Of a stretch of 14,595 nt of DNA, positions 13,372 to 14,595 are shown piece by piece; the first letter of the stretch is position 1; each line of letters starts with the position of its first letter. Under the pieces are notes generated by a model that saw only the letters and a program-made list of their open reading frames with translations, ran no database searches and was not told where the DNA came from. A program made the position numbers and the translations under genes. The DNA is from JADJYF01 sp043782755 (GTDB lineage Bacteria > Pseudomonadota > Gammaproteobacteria > Ga0077536): NCBI GenBank assembly GCA_043782755.1, contig JAYWAC010000132.1:1-14595 (forward strand), read 5' to 3'.

Positions 13372-14595
13372 GTGACTCCTCGTCCCGAAATCACCTTCAC
13401 GCGCGAAACCTGGCAACACTGGCTCGCCCAGATCCAGGCCTTTGCCCGCGCGCCTGACGCCGGCCGTGTGGCGCGCACACTGTTCGCGGTGGTCATCGCC
13501 TTCGCGCTCGCCACCAATGGCCTGAATGTCGTCAACAGCTATGTCGGGCGCAATTTCATGACCGCGCTGGCCGAGCGCGATCACCCTCGCTTCATGGCCC
13601 AGGCCTTGAGCTGGGTCGGCGTTTTCGGACTCGCGACGGTGGTCTCCGTGCTCGGACGCTACTACGAGGACAGACTCGGCTTGGCGTGGCGCAACTGGGC
13701 GACCACACGCCTGCTGGAGCGCTACATGGCGCGGCGCAATTATCTCAAGGTGGCGACGGTCGCCGGTATCGAGAACCCCGATCAGCGCATCGCTGAGGAT
13801 GTCAAATCCTTCACCACCGTCACGCTGTCCTTCGTACTCATGATCTTCAACGGCAGCCTGACGGTGATTTCCTTCGCCGCCGTGTTGTGGACCATAAGTC
13901 CGGCGCTATTCGGTGTCGGCGTGTTGTATGCGGCTATCGGCACCCTGCTCAGTCTATTGCTCGGCCGGCCACTGGTGCGGCTCAATTACCAACAACTCGA
14001 CAGGGAAGCCGATTTCCGTGCAGCGCTGGTGCACGTTAAGGAAAATGCCGCACTGGTGGCCTTGACCGGGCGCGAAGGCAATTTCTCCGGCCACCTGCGC
14101 CGTCATCTCGATCATCTGGTCGAGAACGCCGGCCGCGTGATCGTCGTACAGCGCAATCTGAGCTACTTCACCACCGGCTATAACTGGCTCATTCAACTCA
14201 TTCCGGCCTTGATGGTCGCGCCGCTGTTCATGCGCGGCGACATCGCCTTCGGCGTCATCACACAATCGGCGGTGGCTTTCACCCATCTGCTCGGTGCCTT
14301 CTCGCTGATCGTGACCCAGACCCAGTTATTGTCCTCGCTGGCGGCGGTGGTGGCGCGCCTCGACACCCTGATCATGGCCATCGACGATGATCACGACCAA
14401 GACCACAAGGGCATAGTCACGGTCGAGGACGATGGCCGTCTCGCCTTTGAGAACTTCACCATGTTGTCGGCCCATCGCCAACGCGTGTTGATTGCCGACT
14501 TGAATTTGGTGCTGTTGCCCGGCGCGCGGCTGTTGGTACGCGGCGCGCAGAACGATGTACGGGCGGTGTTGATGCGCACCACCGCTGGCATCCGC
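13372..14595 (+). CDS. SbmA/YddA-type ABC transporter permease-ATPase fusion, partial (runs off the window), Walker A degenerate
   Basis: An open frame from GTG 13372 continues to the window end (408 codons, no stop). It begins MTPRPEITFTRETWQHWLAQ and carries the ABC membrane-2 (SbmA/BacA, ABCD-like) domain: hydrophobic segments at about 34-50, 80-97, 150-200 and 270-315, with the hallmark GIENPDQRIAEDVKSFTT (130-147) and LVHVKENAALVALTGREG (217-234). After residue 340 an ATP-binding domain starts: GRLAFENFTM, then RVLIADLNLVLLPGARLLVRG. Where a Walker A of type GxSGxGKSS is expected, it reads GAQNDVRAV (391-399); the catalytic Lys is Arg397, and the expected glycines and the Ser/Thr after the Lys are gone. 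What follows, LMRTTAGI, still matches the family. A strong ribosome-binding site is not evident; GGAAG lies about 26 bases upstream. Family members import or export peptides or small molecules. The Walker B region lies beyond the window. Confidence 0.78.
   Translation, partial: MTPRPEITFTRETWQHWLAQIQAFARAPDAGRVARTLFAVVIAFALATNGLNVVNSYVGRNFMTALAERDHPRFMAQALSWVGVFGLATVVSVLGRYYEDRLGLAWRNWATTRLLERYMARRNYLKVATVAGIENPDQRIAEDVKSFTTVTLSFVLMIFNGSLTVISFAAVLWTISPALFGVGVLYAAIGTLLSLLLGRPLVRLNYQQLDREADFRAALVHVKENAALVALTGREGNFSGHLRRHLDHLVENAGRVIVVQRNLSYFTTGYNWLIQLIPALMVAPLFMRGDIAFGVITQSAVAFTHLLGAFSLIVTQTQLLSSLAAVVARLDTLIMAIDDDHDQDHKGIVTVEDDGRLAFENFTMLSAHRQRVLIADLNLVLLPGARLLVRGAQNDVRAVLMRTTAGIR

Noticed and set aside
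12493..13584. Long minus-strand open frame (363 codons) opposite the response regulator
   Set aside because: It lies antisense to a regulator with complete, well-recognised motifs. Its translation is rich in His/Asp/Gly/Arg with no domain, typical of a frame shadow in GC-rich DNA.
1..14595. CRISPR array, tRNA, rRNA or insertion sequence
   Set aside because: I saw no regularly spaced direct repeats, tRNA-like cloverleaf, rRNA segment or transposase motif on either strand.

Overview
The window is a GC-rich, densely coded chromosomal segment that reads like a gammaproteobacterium. The evidence is a CmoA-type tRNA-modification family protein, GTG starts at about half of the genes, short gene spacing and a REP/REPIN-like palindromic repeat. 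Hopanoid-type lipid genes and a quinoprotein dehydrogenase suggest an environmental lineage. I cannot place it more precisely from sequence alone. No tRNA, rRNA, CRISPR array, transposase or prophage gene was seen.

Layout. (1) 58-2213, plus strand: a CmoA-like carboxy-SAM synthase/methyltransferase followed by two tandem integral-membrane methyltransferases of the isoprenylcysteine/phospholipid methyltransferase type. The genes nearly touch or overlap. (2) 2318-5056, plus: a secreted PQQ quinoprotein dehydrogenase with an N-terminal cytochrome c domain (polyvinyl-alcohol dehydrogenase type), then a GST-fold protein. (3) 5057-5411: a gap of about 355 bp with no confident gene. (4) 5412-6275, plus: a PhyH-type Fe(II)/2-oxoglutarate dioxygenase, closed by a perfect hairpin at 6298-6322. 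(5) 6377-10603: a lipid-headgroup locus. An HpnI-like glycosyltransferase and an HpnL-like membrane protein on plus face a DegT/DnrJ/EryC1 aminotransferase and an HpnK-like deacetylase on minus. (6) 10604-10934: a divergent intergenic region with a REPIN-like inverted repeat and a small leader ORF. (7) 10935-13296, plus: a NarL/LuxR-type two-component system. (8) 13372 to the end, plus: an SbmA/YddA-type ABC transporter, cut by the window edge, whose Walker A motif is destroyed although the surrounding ATPase fold is recognisable.

How the genes fit together. HpnI, HpnK and HpnL are known from hopanoid side-chain modification: HpnI adds GlcNAc to bacteriohopanetetrol, HpnK deacetylates it, and HpnL is a membrane protein of the flippase-like LPG_synthase_TM family. 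HpnJ, the radical-SAM enzyme that normally converts the glucosamine headgroup to a cyclitol ether, is not in the window, and a sugar-type aminotransferase sits in the cluster instead. This suggests, without proving, a variant amino-sugar lipid headgroup. The two-component pair may control the downstream transporter.

The most notable points are: (a) the hpnI-hpnL / aminotransferase-hpnK set without hpnJ; (b) the ABC protein with an ablated Walker A; (c) the kinase gene, whose only good ribosome-binding site lies before a 23-codon in-frame leader closed by a single TGA; (d) the CmoA-like protein lacking one expected ligand-pocket Asn and sitting next to two membrane methyltransferases instead of cmoB; and (e) the REPIN-like element.
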